From: Romboutsia lituseburensis DSM 797
GTDB lineage: Bacteria > Bacillota > Clostridia > Peptostreptococcales > Peptostreptococcaceae
Direction: 5' to 3'
NCBI RefSeq assembly: GCF_900103615.1
Contig: NZ_FNGW01000009.1
Span: 1-64,000, forward strand
Length of the DNA: 64,000 nucleotides
The position numbers and the translations under genes are program-made. The notes beneath the pieces are model-generated. The model did no database searches, was not told the DNA's origin, and was given only the letters and a program-made list of their open reading frames with translations. Numbering within the stretch: position 1 is the stretch's first letter; the number at the start of each line of letters is the position of its first letter. Below are positions 55,485 through 64,000 of the stretch, in pieces.

Positions 55485-56528
55485 ATGGACGGAATAAATA
55501 AAATAACAAATAGCAATAATATTTTTTATAAAATAAAAGAAATTTTACCAGGATTAGCAGTATCAGTACTTATAGGTCTAGCAAGTATGGTGTTATCTCA
55601 TGTAGTTCCAAAGCTAGGAGCAGCAACAATATCTATATTTTTAGGAATGTTTATAGGTAATGTATTTTTAGGACAAGAAGTTTTTCAAAAAGGATATAAA
55701 TTTTCAGAAACTGATTTATTATCATACTCTATAGTATTATTAGGAGCGACTTTAAGTGTATCAACATTAATGGAGTTAGGTTTTAACGGAATACTATTTG
55801 TAGTATTACAAATGTCAGTTACTATAGCAGGTGCTTTATATATAGGAAAAAAATTAGGATTTGGGCAAGATTTTAGATTCCTTATGGCAGCAGGTAATGC
55901 AGTATGTGGTTCATCTGCAATAGCAGCTACAGCTCCTGTTATAAATGCAAAAGATAAAGATAAAGGGATAGCAATAACTATAGTAAATGTTACTGGAATA
56001 TTTTTAATGTTTTTATTACCTGTCTTAACTCAAAAATTATATAGTCATGAAGCTGTACAAACATCAGCTATGATAGGTGGGACATTACAATCTGTAGGTC
56101 AAGTAGTAGCCAGTGGAGCTATGGTAAGCGAGCCAGTAAAAGACTTATCGACTATATTTAAAATAGTAAGAGTAATATTATTAGTAGCAGTAGTATTTTT
56201 ATTTGGACATTTAAAGAACAAAACAAATCATGACATAATAGAAGAAGAAATAGAAGATACTAAAAAAGGAAAAATAAAAGTTCCTTGGTACGTATTAGGA
56301 TTCTTTATAACTTGTGCATTATTCTCTACAAATATAATATCTCCAGAAGTTTCAGAAATGTGTAAAGCTCTAAGTAACAAATTCGAGATAATAGCATTAG
56401 CGGCTATTGGATTAAGAGTTAATATAAAAGATTTAATAAAACAAGGTAAAGCTGTATCATTATACGGATTATTTGTAGGAACTTTACAAGTAGTATCAGC
56501 AGTAATTTTAATCAATATATTATTATAA
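55485..56528 (+). CDS. YeiH family putative sulfate exporter
   Basis: UPF0324/YeiH integral membrane protein of 347 residues with about ten hydrophobic segments, SYSIVLLGATLSVSTL, and the family motif AAGNAVCGSSAIAATAPVI (about residue 140-160). The substrate is not biochemically established; sulfonate, sulfite or sulfate have been suggested for the family. It is divergent from the LysR gene, and the shared 160-bp spacer would hold the control site. Confidence 0.88.
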   Translation: MDGINKITNSNNIFYKIKEILPGLAVSVLIGLASMVLSHVVPKLGAATISIFLGMFIGNVFLGQEVFQKGYKFSETDLLSYSIVLLGATLSVSTLMELGFNGILFVVLQMSVTIAGALYIGKKLGFGQDFRFLMAAGNAVCGSSAIAATAPVINAKDKDKGIAITIVNVTGIFLMFLLPVLTQKLYSHEAVQTSAMIGGTLQSVGQVVASGAMVSEPVKDLSTIFKIVRVILLVAVVFLFGHLKNKTNHDIIEEEIEDTKKGKIKVPWYVLGFFITCALFSTNIISPEVSEMCKALSNKFEIIALAAIGLRVNIKDLIKQGKAVSLYGLFVGTLQVVSAVILINILL

Positions 56529-56570
56529 TAAAAAAACCCTTCTTATTTTTGATAAGTAGGGTTTTTATTT
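56529..56570. terminator. Bidirectional terminator between the YeiH-type and histidine kinase genes
   Basis: AAAAACCCTTCTTAT and ATAAGTAGGGTTTTT pair with mismatches, flanked by A and T runs. Confidence 0.8.
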
Positions 56571-57888
56571 ATGTATTAGGTATAACGATTTTAACTTTGA
56601 ATATATTATCATCATGAGTTATGACGACATTTCCTGAGTATTTTTCAACTGTACTTATAGCATTTTTTAAGCCTATTCCATGCATAGATGAATCTATTTT
56701 ACTGGTCAAAAATGCACCATTTTTTTTATTTATTTTATTAATTTTAGTATTTTCAATTATAATAACACAGAAATTATCAATATATTTACTTTTTAATACT
56801 ATATTTTTAGGCAGATTAGAGTCTATAATTTTATCACATGCTTCTATAGCGTTATCTATTAAATTAGAAAAAATAGTACAAACATCTATCATGTCTATAA
56901 AGTCGCTTTTTGAAAAATCCATATCTATATTAAAGTTTATTTCCTTATTTTCACATATTGATTTTTTGTTAATTAAAATAGAATCTAATATCATATTTCC
57001 TGTATTTAATGCATCTTTATATTTTGAATAATTACAAGTTTTAGATTCTATATCATCAATGTATGTAATTATTTTTTCTAACTCATTGCTTTCACATAAA
57101 TGTCTAATACAAATAATATGATTTTTCATATCGTGGTGAAGATTCCTAATTTTTTCTTTTTCTCTGCTCATATTTAGATAGTAATTATATTCTTTTAAAA
57201 TATTATCCTTTAAAATCTCATTTTCATATTCAAACTTATAACTTCTAATAGATCTTTTAACTATTAGGAAAAAGTATATATTAGAAATTAATACTAAAAG
57301 AGGTATTAAAATTAATATCAAATCATTTATATGTGTAATGCTATTATCCACAGCAATTAATCTAAACGATAGTATTAAAGTTGATATATTTATTAAAATA
57401 GGAACAAGTATAAATATATGAGAGATTTTTTTCAACTTAAAGAATTTTTTTATATAGATAAATATGTATAAAGCTAATAACATAAAAATAGCTTGAATAA
57501 TAACACTTTCTAACACTACATTATCGATATTTATATAATAGTCATTAGATATATCATTATAATTTATAACAAATGCTAAATATACACTTACATACTCCAT
57601 AGTGATATACATAAAAAGCCAATATATAAAACTTATGATAATACACCTTAAAATTCTAACCTTATAGTTAAGCTTATAAAATAATAAACAAGCGAATGCA
57701 AAAATTATAGGAGCTTCAAAATCACAGTAATATATAATTATAGAAAATAATAGTAATGCTGAGTAAACAAAAACATTACTATATTTTTTTTCACTTAAGT
57801 GATCTAAACCTATTTTAAAGAAAAATAAATATATAAGTCCGCTAAAAAAATTCACAAAATTTATGAAAGTATCATGAAATTCTAACAT
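56569..57888 (-). CDS. AgrC-like membrane histidine kinase
   Basis: Sensor kinase of 439 residues with six or seven N-terminal hydrophobic segments (~1-210). The cytoplasmic part has the HPK10-type phosphoacceptor in NLHHDMKNHIICI (about residue 250) and GHKL ATPase motifs NLIDNAIEACDK and MHGIGLKNA. It overlaps the response regulator by 7 bp. No agrB/agrD pair is in the window, so its ligand is unknown. Confidence 0.9.
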   Translation of the reverse strand: MLEFHDTFINFVNFFSGLIYLFFFKIGLDHLSEKKYSNVFVYSALLLFSIIIYYCDFEAPIIFAFACLLFYKLNYKVRILRCIIISFIYWLFMYITMEYVSVYLAFVINYNDISNDYYINIDNVVLESVIIQAIFMLLALYIFIYIKKFFKLKKISHIFILVPILINISTLILSFRLIAVDNSITHINDLILILIPLLVLISNIYFFLIVKRSIRSYKFEYENEILKDNILKEYNYYLNMSREKEKIRNLHHDMKNHIICIRHLCESNELEKIITYIDDIESKTCNYSKYKDALNTGNMILDSILINKKSICENKEINFNIDMDFSKSDFIDMIDVCTIFSNLIDNAIEACDKIIDSNLPKNIVLKSKYIDNFCVIIIENTKINKINKKNGAFLTSKIDSSMHGIGLKNAISTVEKYSGNVVITHDDNIFKVKIVIPNT

Positions 57889-58595
57889 AATAAATCTCCA
57901 AGTACATTTGTAAGTGCTGTTTTTAAGTCTTTAACTTTATACTTACTTACAAATATTTCATGATTTTTAATTAATGCTGAGTTTTTTGTAATGCAATTAA
58001 CTTTATTTAAATTTATTAAATATGATCGATGACATCTAAAAAAATTATTTCCTTTCAAAGAATCTTCTATCTTGTTAAGATTAATTCTAGACTTGTAAAC
58101 TTTAGAATCTGTATGAATTAATACAGATCTAGAAACAGTTTCTACGAACAAAATAGAAGAGATAGGAACTTTTATTATTTGACCTGATTCACTTTCTTTA
58201 ATGGTTATAAAATTTTTGTATTCTTCATTTATACAGTTAATGCATTCTAAAATATGTTTAGAAAAATCATCATACTGTATAGGTTTTAATAAATATCTAA
58301 AGGCTCTAACCTCATACCCTTTTTGCATAAAATCTGCAAAAGCAGTGGTAAATATTATGTGTACATCTGTGTCAAATTTTCTTATTTTTTTAGCTAAATC
58401 AAATCCATCTATACTTTTCATCTGAATATCTAACAGTAGTAAATCAACATTTTTAGGGTAATTATTTAACAAATTTTCTCCGCTATCAAACTCCATTAAA
58501 GTATAAGAATCTTTATTTAAAGTTTGAATTAAATATTCCTTCAAAATGTCTCGATGAATTTTTTCATCATCACATATAGCTATATTTAAAATCAA
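57882..58595 (-). CDS. LytTR-type response regulator (AgrA-like)
   Basis: The 237-residue protein has an N-terminal receiver with the acidic pair CDDEK and the phosphoacceptor Asp in LLLDIQMKSIDGF, then a C-terminal LytTR DNA-binding domain (SSILFVETVSRSVLI, FFRCHRSYLINLNKV). TTG 58595 follows GGAGGAG at a good distance; a longer frame from 58646 has no RBS. Its cognate kinase follows at 57888. Confidence 0.9.
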   Translation of the reverse strand: MILNIAICDDEKIHRDILKEYLIQTLNKDSYTLMEFDSGENLLNNYPKNVDLLLLDIQMKSIDGFDLAKKIRKFDTDVHIIFTTAFADFMQKGYEVRAFRYLLKPIQYDDFSKHILECINCINEEYKNFITIKESESGQIIKVPISSILFVETVSRSVLIHTDSKVYKSRINLNKIEDSLKGNNFFRCHRSYLINLNKVNCITKNSALIKNHEIFVSKYKVKDLKTALTNVLGDLLC

Positions 58596-58840
58596 TATAT
58601 CTCCTCCTATTAAAATGTATTTATTGGTCTTACCATATAATACCAAAATATGGATAATATAATCCAGTTACTATTATCGGAAATTTTGTAATAAATTAAA
58701 GGAAAAATTATATCTAAGTCTAAAAAACGCCTATTTATGCAGTGTTTATTATATTTTTTACTTAGTATAATTTTGCTGATATATTGATATTTGAGTTATG
58801 TATTTACAATTACAATGTAATCATAATTTACTTTTATACA

Positions 58841-58867
58841 AAAAAAAGAATGTAGATATCTACATTC
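58841..58867 (-). terminator. Terminator of the deoxynucleoside kinase pair
   Basis: A 20-base perfect palindrome (58848-58867, center GATATC) is followed on the reverse strand by seven T. It overlaps the last codons of the kinase at 58860. Confidence 0.85.
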
Positions 58868-59513
58868 CTAATATTTTCTTTATTTCATCACATAGCATAT
58901 CGAGATGCTCTGGGTTATTTATTAAATCAACTTTGTTTATATCTACATATAAAACTGGAGATTGATCATATTCACCTATCCATTTCTCGTATCTATTATG
59001 AAGGTTAGTCCAATAACCTAAATCAACGGCTTTTTCCATCTCACGACCTCTAAGTCCTATTCTATGGACTATAGTGTCTATAGAACCATCTAAGTATATC
59101 ATTAAATCCGGTCTTCTTAGATAAGGTACCATATCATTAAATAAATCTCTATAAGTTATATAATCTCTTTTAGTCATTTTTTTATTATCATATAGATTTC
59201 TAGCAAATATTTCAACATCTTCATATATGCTTCTATCTTGTATATTGTTTAATCCATTGTTATCTATTTCTTTTTGTTGCTTAAATCTTTGAGCTAGGAA
59301 GTATAATTGTAAATGGAATCCCCATTTTTCTTGATTGCCATAAAAATCTTCTAGGTATGGATTTCCATCAACTTTTTCAAAGTGAGTTTCAAATCCAAGC
59401 TTTTCTCCCACTAATTTTGTTAAAGTGGATTTTCCAGCACCTACATTTCCCGCTACCGTGATGAATAAATCTCTATTTAATGGTTTATTACATTTATTTA
59501 TTAAATTAAACAT
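58860..59513 (-). CDS. Deoxynucleoside kinase (dAK/dGK family)
   Basis: Phosphorylates a deoxynucleoside to its monophosphate in salvage. The 217-residue protein has P-loop GNVGAGKSTLT (about residues 23-33), DRSIYEDVEIFARN and the arginine-rich lid LRGREMEKAVDLGYW. It is the second of two adjacent paralogues, 1 bp after the first. Purine (dA/dG) is likely by analogy with the tandem dAK/dGK genes of lactobacilli. Confidence 0.9.
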   Translation of the reverse strand: MFNLINKCNKPLNRDLFITVAGNVGAGKSTLTKLVGEKLGFETHFEKVDGNPYLEDFYGNQEKWGFHLQLYFLAQRFKQQKEIDNNGLNNIQDRSIYEDVEIFARNLYDNKKMTKRDYITYRDLFNDMVPYLRRPDLMIYLDGSIDTIVHRIGLRGREMEKAVDLGYWTNLHNRYEKWIGEYDQSPVLYVDINKVDLINNPEHLDMLCDEIKKILGM

Positions 59514-59514
59514 T

Positions 59515-60168
59515 TTAATTTCCTCCTAGGGTTTTTATAGCATCCTCGACTTTGTTTATTATAAACTGTCTATCATCTTCGTTGTTTAAGAAATCTAGCT
59601 TTGAATTGTCTACTTCTATAACTAAAGGTTCTTTACCCATAAAATTATGCTTTATAGATAATGGATTGAAGTAATACTTATACTCTGTACTTAGCTCATG
59701 AATGTAGTTTCTATCCATCTGTCTTTCGAAACTTCTATCTCTTGTAGCGATTCTTTTCATTAAAACGTCTGTTTCAGAATTTAAGTATATTATTATATCT
59801 GGTTGAGGTAAATCATTAACAAATATATTATACATTTGTTTATATTTGTGGAATTGCATTTTATCAAGCGTTATTCCTGCAAATATAAGATTTTTAATAA
59901 TATGATAGTCACTTACTACGCCCTGTGACTTGCTTAATTCATTTTTTTCAATATCTTCTAATTGTTTTACCCTATTAAATAGAAAAAATGCTTCTGTTTG
60001 TAAAGCATATTCTTTAATATCAGTATAAAATTTTGATAAAAAAGGATTTTCTTCAACTATTTCTCTTAAAAGAGTATAACCGAAATGTTCATTAAGAATA
60101 GTTGCAAGTGTAGTTTTTCCTACACCGATAGCTCCCTCTATAGCAATAAATACGCCGCCGTTATTCAT
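59515..60168 (-). CDS. Deoxynucleoside kinase paralogue
   Basis: The 217-residue protein has P-loop EGAIGVGKTTLA (about residues 10-21) and the lid RIATRDRSFERQMDRNY, with SDYHIIKNLIFAG where the paralogue has DRSIYED: the DRS motif is replaced. The two probably differ in base specificity and may act as heterodimers as in lactobacilli. RBS AAGGTGAT. Confidence 0.88.
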   Translation of the reverse strand: MNNGGVFIAIEGAIGVGKTTLATILNEHFGYTLLREIVEENPFLSKFYTDIKEYALQTEAFFLFNRVKQLEDIEKNELSKSQGVVSDYHIIKNLIFAGITLDKMQFHKYKQMYNIFVNDLPQPDIIIYLNSETDVLMKRIATRDRSFERQMDRNYIHELSTEYKYYFNPLSIKHNFMGKEPLVIEVDNSKLDFLNNEDDRQFIINKVEDAIKTLGGN

Positions 60169-60251
60169 ATAAAATCACCTTCTAAAAATAATGTCTTCTG
60201 TATTTTATCAAAAAAAAAATCTTAATTCTACCCTAGACTTTTAAAATTAAA

Positions 60252-60288
60252 TTTGCATATAACAAAAACCTAATTTAATTTATGCAAA
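60252..60288. promoter_or_regulatory. 8-bp inverted repeat in the divergent spacer
   Basis: TTTGCATA (60252-60259) and TATGCAAA (60281-60288) in the 180-bp spacer between the kinases and ogg. Possible operator, nothing more can be said. Confidence 0.3.
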
Positions 60289-60350
60289 ATATGGGTAAAT
60301 TAAAAATATTAAATATAATATAAATATATACCCAAAAGGAGAAGTAAATA

Positions 60351-61226
60351 ATGAAGGTTTATGAAAAAAATAATTCAGTTATATTAGAAGGAGTAGCAGA
60401 TTTTGATCCAAAACATATATTTGAATGTGGGCAATGTTTCAGATGGCACATACAAGATGATGGGTCATATACAGGAGTAGCTAAAGGAAAAGTTATAAAT
60501 GTTAGTAAGGATAATGATAAAATTTACTTAAATAATACAAATTTAGAGGAGTTTAATACTATTTGGTATAATTATTTTGATTTAGGAACAAATTACACAG
60601 AAATAAAAAATACTTTAAAAAATATGGATGAGTATTTAGACAAAGCTTGTGAGTTTGGATGGGGAATAAGAATATTACAACAAGATGGATGGGAGATGCT
60701 TGTATCTTTTATAATATCTTCAAATAATAGAATTCCAATGATACAAAAAGCAATAGAGAATTTATCTAGAAAGTATGGTAAATTTATAGGTGAGTATGAA
60801 GGAAAAGAATATTATGCATTCCCAACTCCAGAAGAGCTAAACAAAGCATCACAAGAAGAAATAAGAGCTTGTCAAACGGGATTTAGAGATAAGTATATAA
60901 AAAGTACAACAGAAAGTGTAATTAAAAATAAAGAAAATATATCTGCATATACTAATTTAAGTACAGAAGAATGCATAAAAGAATTAACTAAGTTTAATGG
61001 AGTCGGACCTAAAGTAGGAGATTGTATAGCTTTATTTGGGATGCAAAAGTATGATACATTCCCTGTGGATGTTTGGGTAAAGAGAGTGATGCAAGAGTTT
61101 TACGTAGAAGAAGATATGAGTTTACCTAAAATAAGAAAATATGCAATTGATAAATTTGGAGATTTGGCTGGATTTGCACAACAATATTTATTCTATTATG
61201 CAAGGGAATTAGGTATAGGCAGATAA
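60351..61226 (+). CDS. ogg: 8-oxoguanine DNA glycosylase (Ogg/AlkA-like HhH-GPD)
   Basis: Removes oxidised guanine from DNA. The 291-residue protein has an N-terminal Ogg domain (FDPKHIFECGQCFRWH), then the HhH-GPD domain with the catalytic Lys in GVGPKVGDCIALFG (about 222-235) and Asp in FPVDVWVKR. RBS AAAAGGAG. cls follows after 26 bp, so they may be co-transcribed. Confidence 0.93.
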   Translation: MKVYEKNNSVILEGVADFDPKHIFECGQCFRWHIQDDGSYTGVAKGKVINVSKDNDKIYLNNTNLEEFNTIWYNYFDLGTNYTEIKNTLKNMDEYLDKACEFGWGIRILQQDGWEMLVSFIISSNNRIPMIQKAIENLSRKYGKFIGEYEGKEYYAFPTPEELNKASQEEIRACQTGFRDKYIKSTTESVIKNKENISAYTNLSTEECIKELTKFNGVGPKVGDCIALFGMQKYDTFPVDVWVKRVMQEFYVEEDMSLPKIRKYAIDKFGDLAGFAQQYLFYYARELGIGR

Positions 61227-61252
61227 AATCAAAATAAGAAGAGGGATTAGCC

Positions 61253-62743
61253 ATGAGTATTGGAGGATTTTTGTTTTTAAGTTACCTAGTAATATCCTAT
61301 GTGGCTGGAGCAATAATATCCATGTCTATTATACTTGAGAATAGAGACCCCGCTAGAACAGTCACATGGTTACTAATATTTATATTACTTCCTGGTATCG
61401 GATTAGTAATATACGCTGTATTTGGGAGAAACATAAGAAAAAGAAAATTATTTAAAACTCAAAAATTAGCAAATAGTATAAAAGAAGAAAAATTATTTGA
61501 AAACCTAAAAGAAATAGAAGAGTTGGTAGAGATAGAACAAGACTGTATAAAGCAAAGTAAATTATTACATGAAGATAAAGATGAAAACACCAAAAAAAGG
61601 GTAATAAGTCTTTTGTTAAATACAGGAATGTTCCCGTTTACAACGAATAATAAAATAGATGTATATATTGATGGAATTCAAAAATTTGAAAATCTTATAA
61701 AAGATATAAAGGAAGCAAAAGAACATATACATTTAGAATATTTTATTATTAAGGATAGTGATATTGGTAGGAAGATTAAAGATTTGCTAATTGAAAAAGC
61801 TAAGGAAGGCGTAAAAATAAGAATTCTATATGATGATGTAGGTTGTTGGAGATTTTGGTTTCATAGAAAGTATTTTAATGAAATGAAAAAGAATGGAATA
61901 GAAATTCAACCGTTTTTACCTGCGAAGTTTCCTGTAATAGGAGGCAAATTGAATTATAGAAACCATAGAAAGATAGTTGTAATAGATGGAAAAATAGGAT
62001 ATACAGGCGGAATTAATATAGGAGACGAATATGTAGGTAAAAATAAAAAATTTGGGTATTGGAGAGATACGCATATTCGTATACAAGGAACGTCAGTCTA
62101 TATGTTACAGATGGTTTTCTTAATAGACTGGTATTATACAACAAGAGATGTAATTATGGTAAAAAAATACTTCCCTAAAATGGCATATTGTGGGGATAGT
62201 ATGGTTCAGGTTGTAGCTAGTGGACCGGATAGTGATTGGGAAGCTATCCATTATGCATATTTTTCTGCAATATGTCAGGCAAAAAAGAATATATATATTG
62301 AGACACCTTATTTTATACCAGATGAAAGTATTTTAAGGGCATTAAAGAGTGCAGCTTTAAGTGGAGTTGATGTAAGAATTATATTCCCTAAAATAGCTGA
62401 TCATAAGATAGTAAATAGCGCATCTTATTCATATTTTGATGATATATTAAGATCTGGAGGAAAGGTATATTTATATACTAAAGGATTTATACATTCTAAG
62501 ATTGTTATAATTGATGATAAGATAGCATCTACAGGTTCAGCTAACATGGATTTAAGAAGTTTTATGCTAAACTTTGAGATAAACGCATTTATATATGATA
62601 AAAAAGTAGTAGAAATAATGACCAAGGATTTCTTTGATGATTTGGATAATAGTGAGGAGATAAAAGACGCTGATTTTAGTGAGAGAAATTTCGCTATAAA
62701 GGTGAAAGAATCAATAGCTAGATTATTTTCTCCTATATTATAA
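61253..62743 (+). CDS. cls: Cardiolipin synthase
   Basis: Joins two phosphatidylglycerols to make cardiolipin in the membrane. The 496-residue protein has two N-terminal transmembrane segments (residues ~3-22 and ~35-55) and two HKD phospholipase-D motifs: HRKIVVIDGKIGYTGG (about 240) and HSKIVIIDDKIASTGS (about 415). RBS AAGAGGG. The next unit is the heat-shock operon. Confidence 0.96.
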   Translation: MSIGGFLFLSYLVISYVAGAIISMSIILENRDPARTVTWLLIFILLPGIGLVIYAVFGRNIRKRKLFKTQKLANSIKEEKLFENLKEIEELVEIEQDCIKQSKLLHEDKDENTKKRVISLLLNTGMFPFTTNNKIDVYIDGIQKFENLIKDIKEAKEHIHLEYFIIKDSDIGRKIKDLLIEKAKEGVKIRILYDDVGCWRFWFHRKYFNEMKKNGIEIQPFLPAKFPVIGGKLNYRNHRKIVVIDGKIGYTGGINIGDEYVGKNKKFGYWRDTHIRIQGTSVYMLQMVFLIDWYYTTRDVIMVKKYFPKMAYCGDSMVQVVASGPDSDWEAIHYAYFSAICQAKKNIYIETPYFIPDESILRALKSAALSGVDVRIIFPKIADHKIVNSASYSYFDDILRSGGKVYLYTKGFIHSKIVIIDDKIASTGSANMDLRSFMLNFEINAFIYDKKVVEIMTKDFFDDLDNSEEIKDADFSERNFAIKVKESIARLFSPIL

Positions 62744-62782
62744 ATATTTAATAAAAACTATTGAAAAAAATAGATATTTAGT

Positions 62783-62838
62783 ATACTATAATAATTGTTA
62801 GCACTCTAGTTAAGAGAGTGATAAAATTATTATAGTAT
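62783..62838 (+). promoter_or_regulatory. CIRCE element within a longer inverted repeat before groES
   Basis: TTAGCACTC (62798-62806), 9-bp spacer, GAGTGATAA (62816-62824): one mismatch from the consensus CIRCE, the HrcA operator. Outside it ATACTATAATAATT (62783-62796) and AATTATTATAGTAT (62825-62838) are perfect inverted copies, so the whole 56-bp region is a near-palindrome. The -10 TATAAT (62787-62792) lies in the left arm. Confidence 0.9.
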
Positions 62839-62884
62839 ATATTTTTTTTACATACAAAATACAATTCATTAGGAGGTAAAAATC

Positions 62885-63169
62885 ATGAAAATAAGACCAT
62901 TAGCTGATAGAGTAGTTATAAAAAAACTAGAAGCTGAAGAAAAAACTGCAAGTGGAATAGTATTACCAGGGGCAGCTAAGGAACAACCTCAAATGGCAGA
63001 AGTTGTAGAAGTAGGACCAGGTGGAGTTGTAGATGGAAAAGAGATAGCAATGGAACTTAAAGTTGGAGATAAAGTGATATTCCAGAAATATGCAGGAACA
63101 GAAGTTAAAATAGAAGGTAAAGAGTATACAATATTAAGACAAAATGAAATATTAGCTGTAATAGAATAA
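62885..63169 (+). CDS. groES: Co-chaperonin GroES
   Basis: Lid of the GroEL folding chamber. The 94-residue protein has the N-terminal [22 protein letters not shown] with the mobile loop region, and the C-terminal [26 protein letters not shown]. It is under CIRCE, and groEL follows in 20 bp. Confidence 0.98.
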   Translation: MKIRPLADRVVIKKLEAEEKTASGIVLPGAAKEQPQMAEVVEVGPGGVVDGKEIAMELKVGDKVIFQKYAGTEVKIEGKEYTILRQNEILAVIE

Positions 63170-63177
63170 ATATTTAG

Positions 63178-64000
<823 letters not shown>

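Noticed and set aside
58596-58847. Hidden agrD-type peptide gene upstream of the LytTR regulator
   Set aside because: No frame with an SD and the amphipathic-Cys/Pro pattern on either strand.

Overview
The window is about 30% GC chromosomal DNA from a spore-forming, anaerobic, low-GC Firmicute. Gene content and order (cdaA-cdaR / ptb-buk-vor / glmM-glmS / ywmB-murA-spoIID-spoIIQ-spoIIID-mreB-fabZ / metK / recD2-comFC / hpf-secA-prfB / tsaEB-rimI-tsaD / rex / cooS / pyrBKDE / groESL) are those I associate with Peptostreptococcaceae: Clostridioides difficile and relatives such as Paraclostridium or Romboutsia. I cannot fix the species by eye. It is core chromosome. I saw no transposase, integrase, prophage, CRISPR array or restriction system.

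Layout. 1-546: six tRNA genes (Gly, Val, Asp, Asn, Gly, Arg) and a terminator. 691-2714: the c-di-AMP synthase operon cdaA-cdaR. 3155-8575: an energy-conserving branch in which a four-subunit 2-oxoacid:ferredoxin oxidoreductase makes acyl-CoA and Ptb/Buk turn it into acid plus ATP. 8753-12192: amino-sugar synthesis (glmM, glmS) with a glmS ribozyme between them. 12400-19428: an AsrC-like Fe-S protein, then a peptidoglycan and sporulation block. 19587-21910: yyaC facing metK, which has a SAM-I riboswitch. 22064-25065: recD2-comFC. 25079-26425: a raiA-type structured RNA, a cluster of DnaA-box-like sites and hpf with a sigma-H-like promoter. 26616-32659: secA, prfB (programmed frameshift) and tex. 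32682-34830: an amidohydrolase and riboflavin importer ribU under an FMN riboswitch. 34910-36155: two reverse-strand cell-envelope genes. 36420-36530: a candidate reverse-strand small RNA. 36854-43828: tRNA t6A genes, a MATE pump, an ABC-F protein and rex. 43991-48215: a small ferredoxin and a CO dehydrogenase module. 48286-50956: a P-loop/Asp23-like fusion and an Fe-S carrier ATPase with two regulators. 51147-54400: pyrimidine operon with a PyrR-type RNA site. 54421-60168: LysR with a YeiH-type exporter, an AgrC/AgrA-like two-component pair and two deoxynucleoside kinases. 60351-62743: ogg and cls. 62761-64000: the CIRCE-controlled groES-groEL operon, with groEL cut by the window end.

Themes. 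Regulation by RNA is dense: a glmS ribozyme, SAM-I and FMN riboswitches, a PyrR-type hairpin, raiA RNA, the prfB frameshift and one unassigned C-rich small RNA candidate. Redox metabolism is the second theme: ferredoxin-linked oxidoreductases, CO dehydrogenase, Rex, and an Fe-S carrier operon behind its own inverted-repeat operator. The points I would follow up first are the C-rich small RNA candidate (36420-36530) and the DnaA-box cluster beside an AT-rich stretch upstream of hpf (25579-25742).
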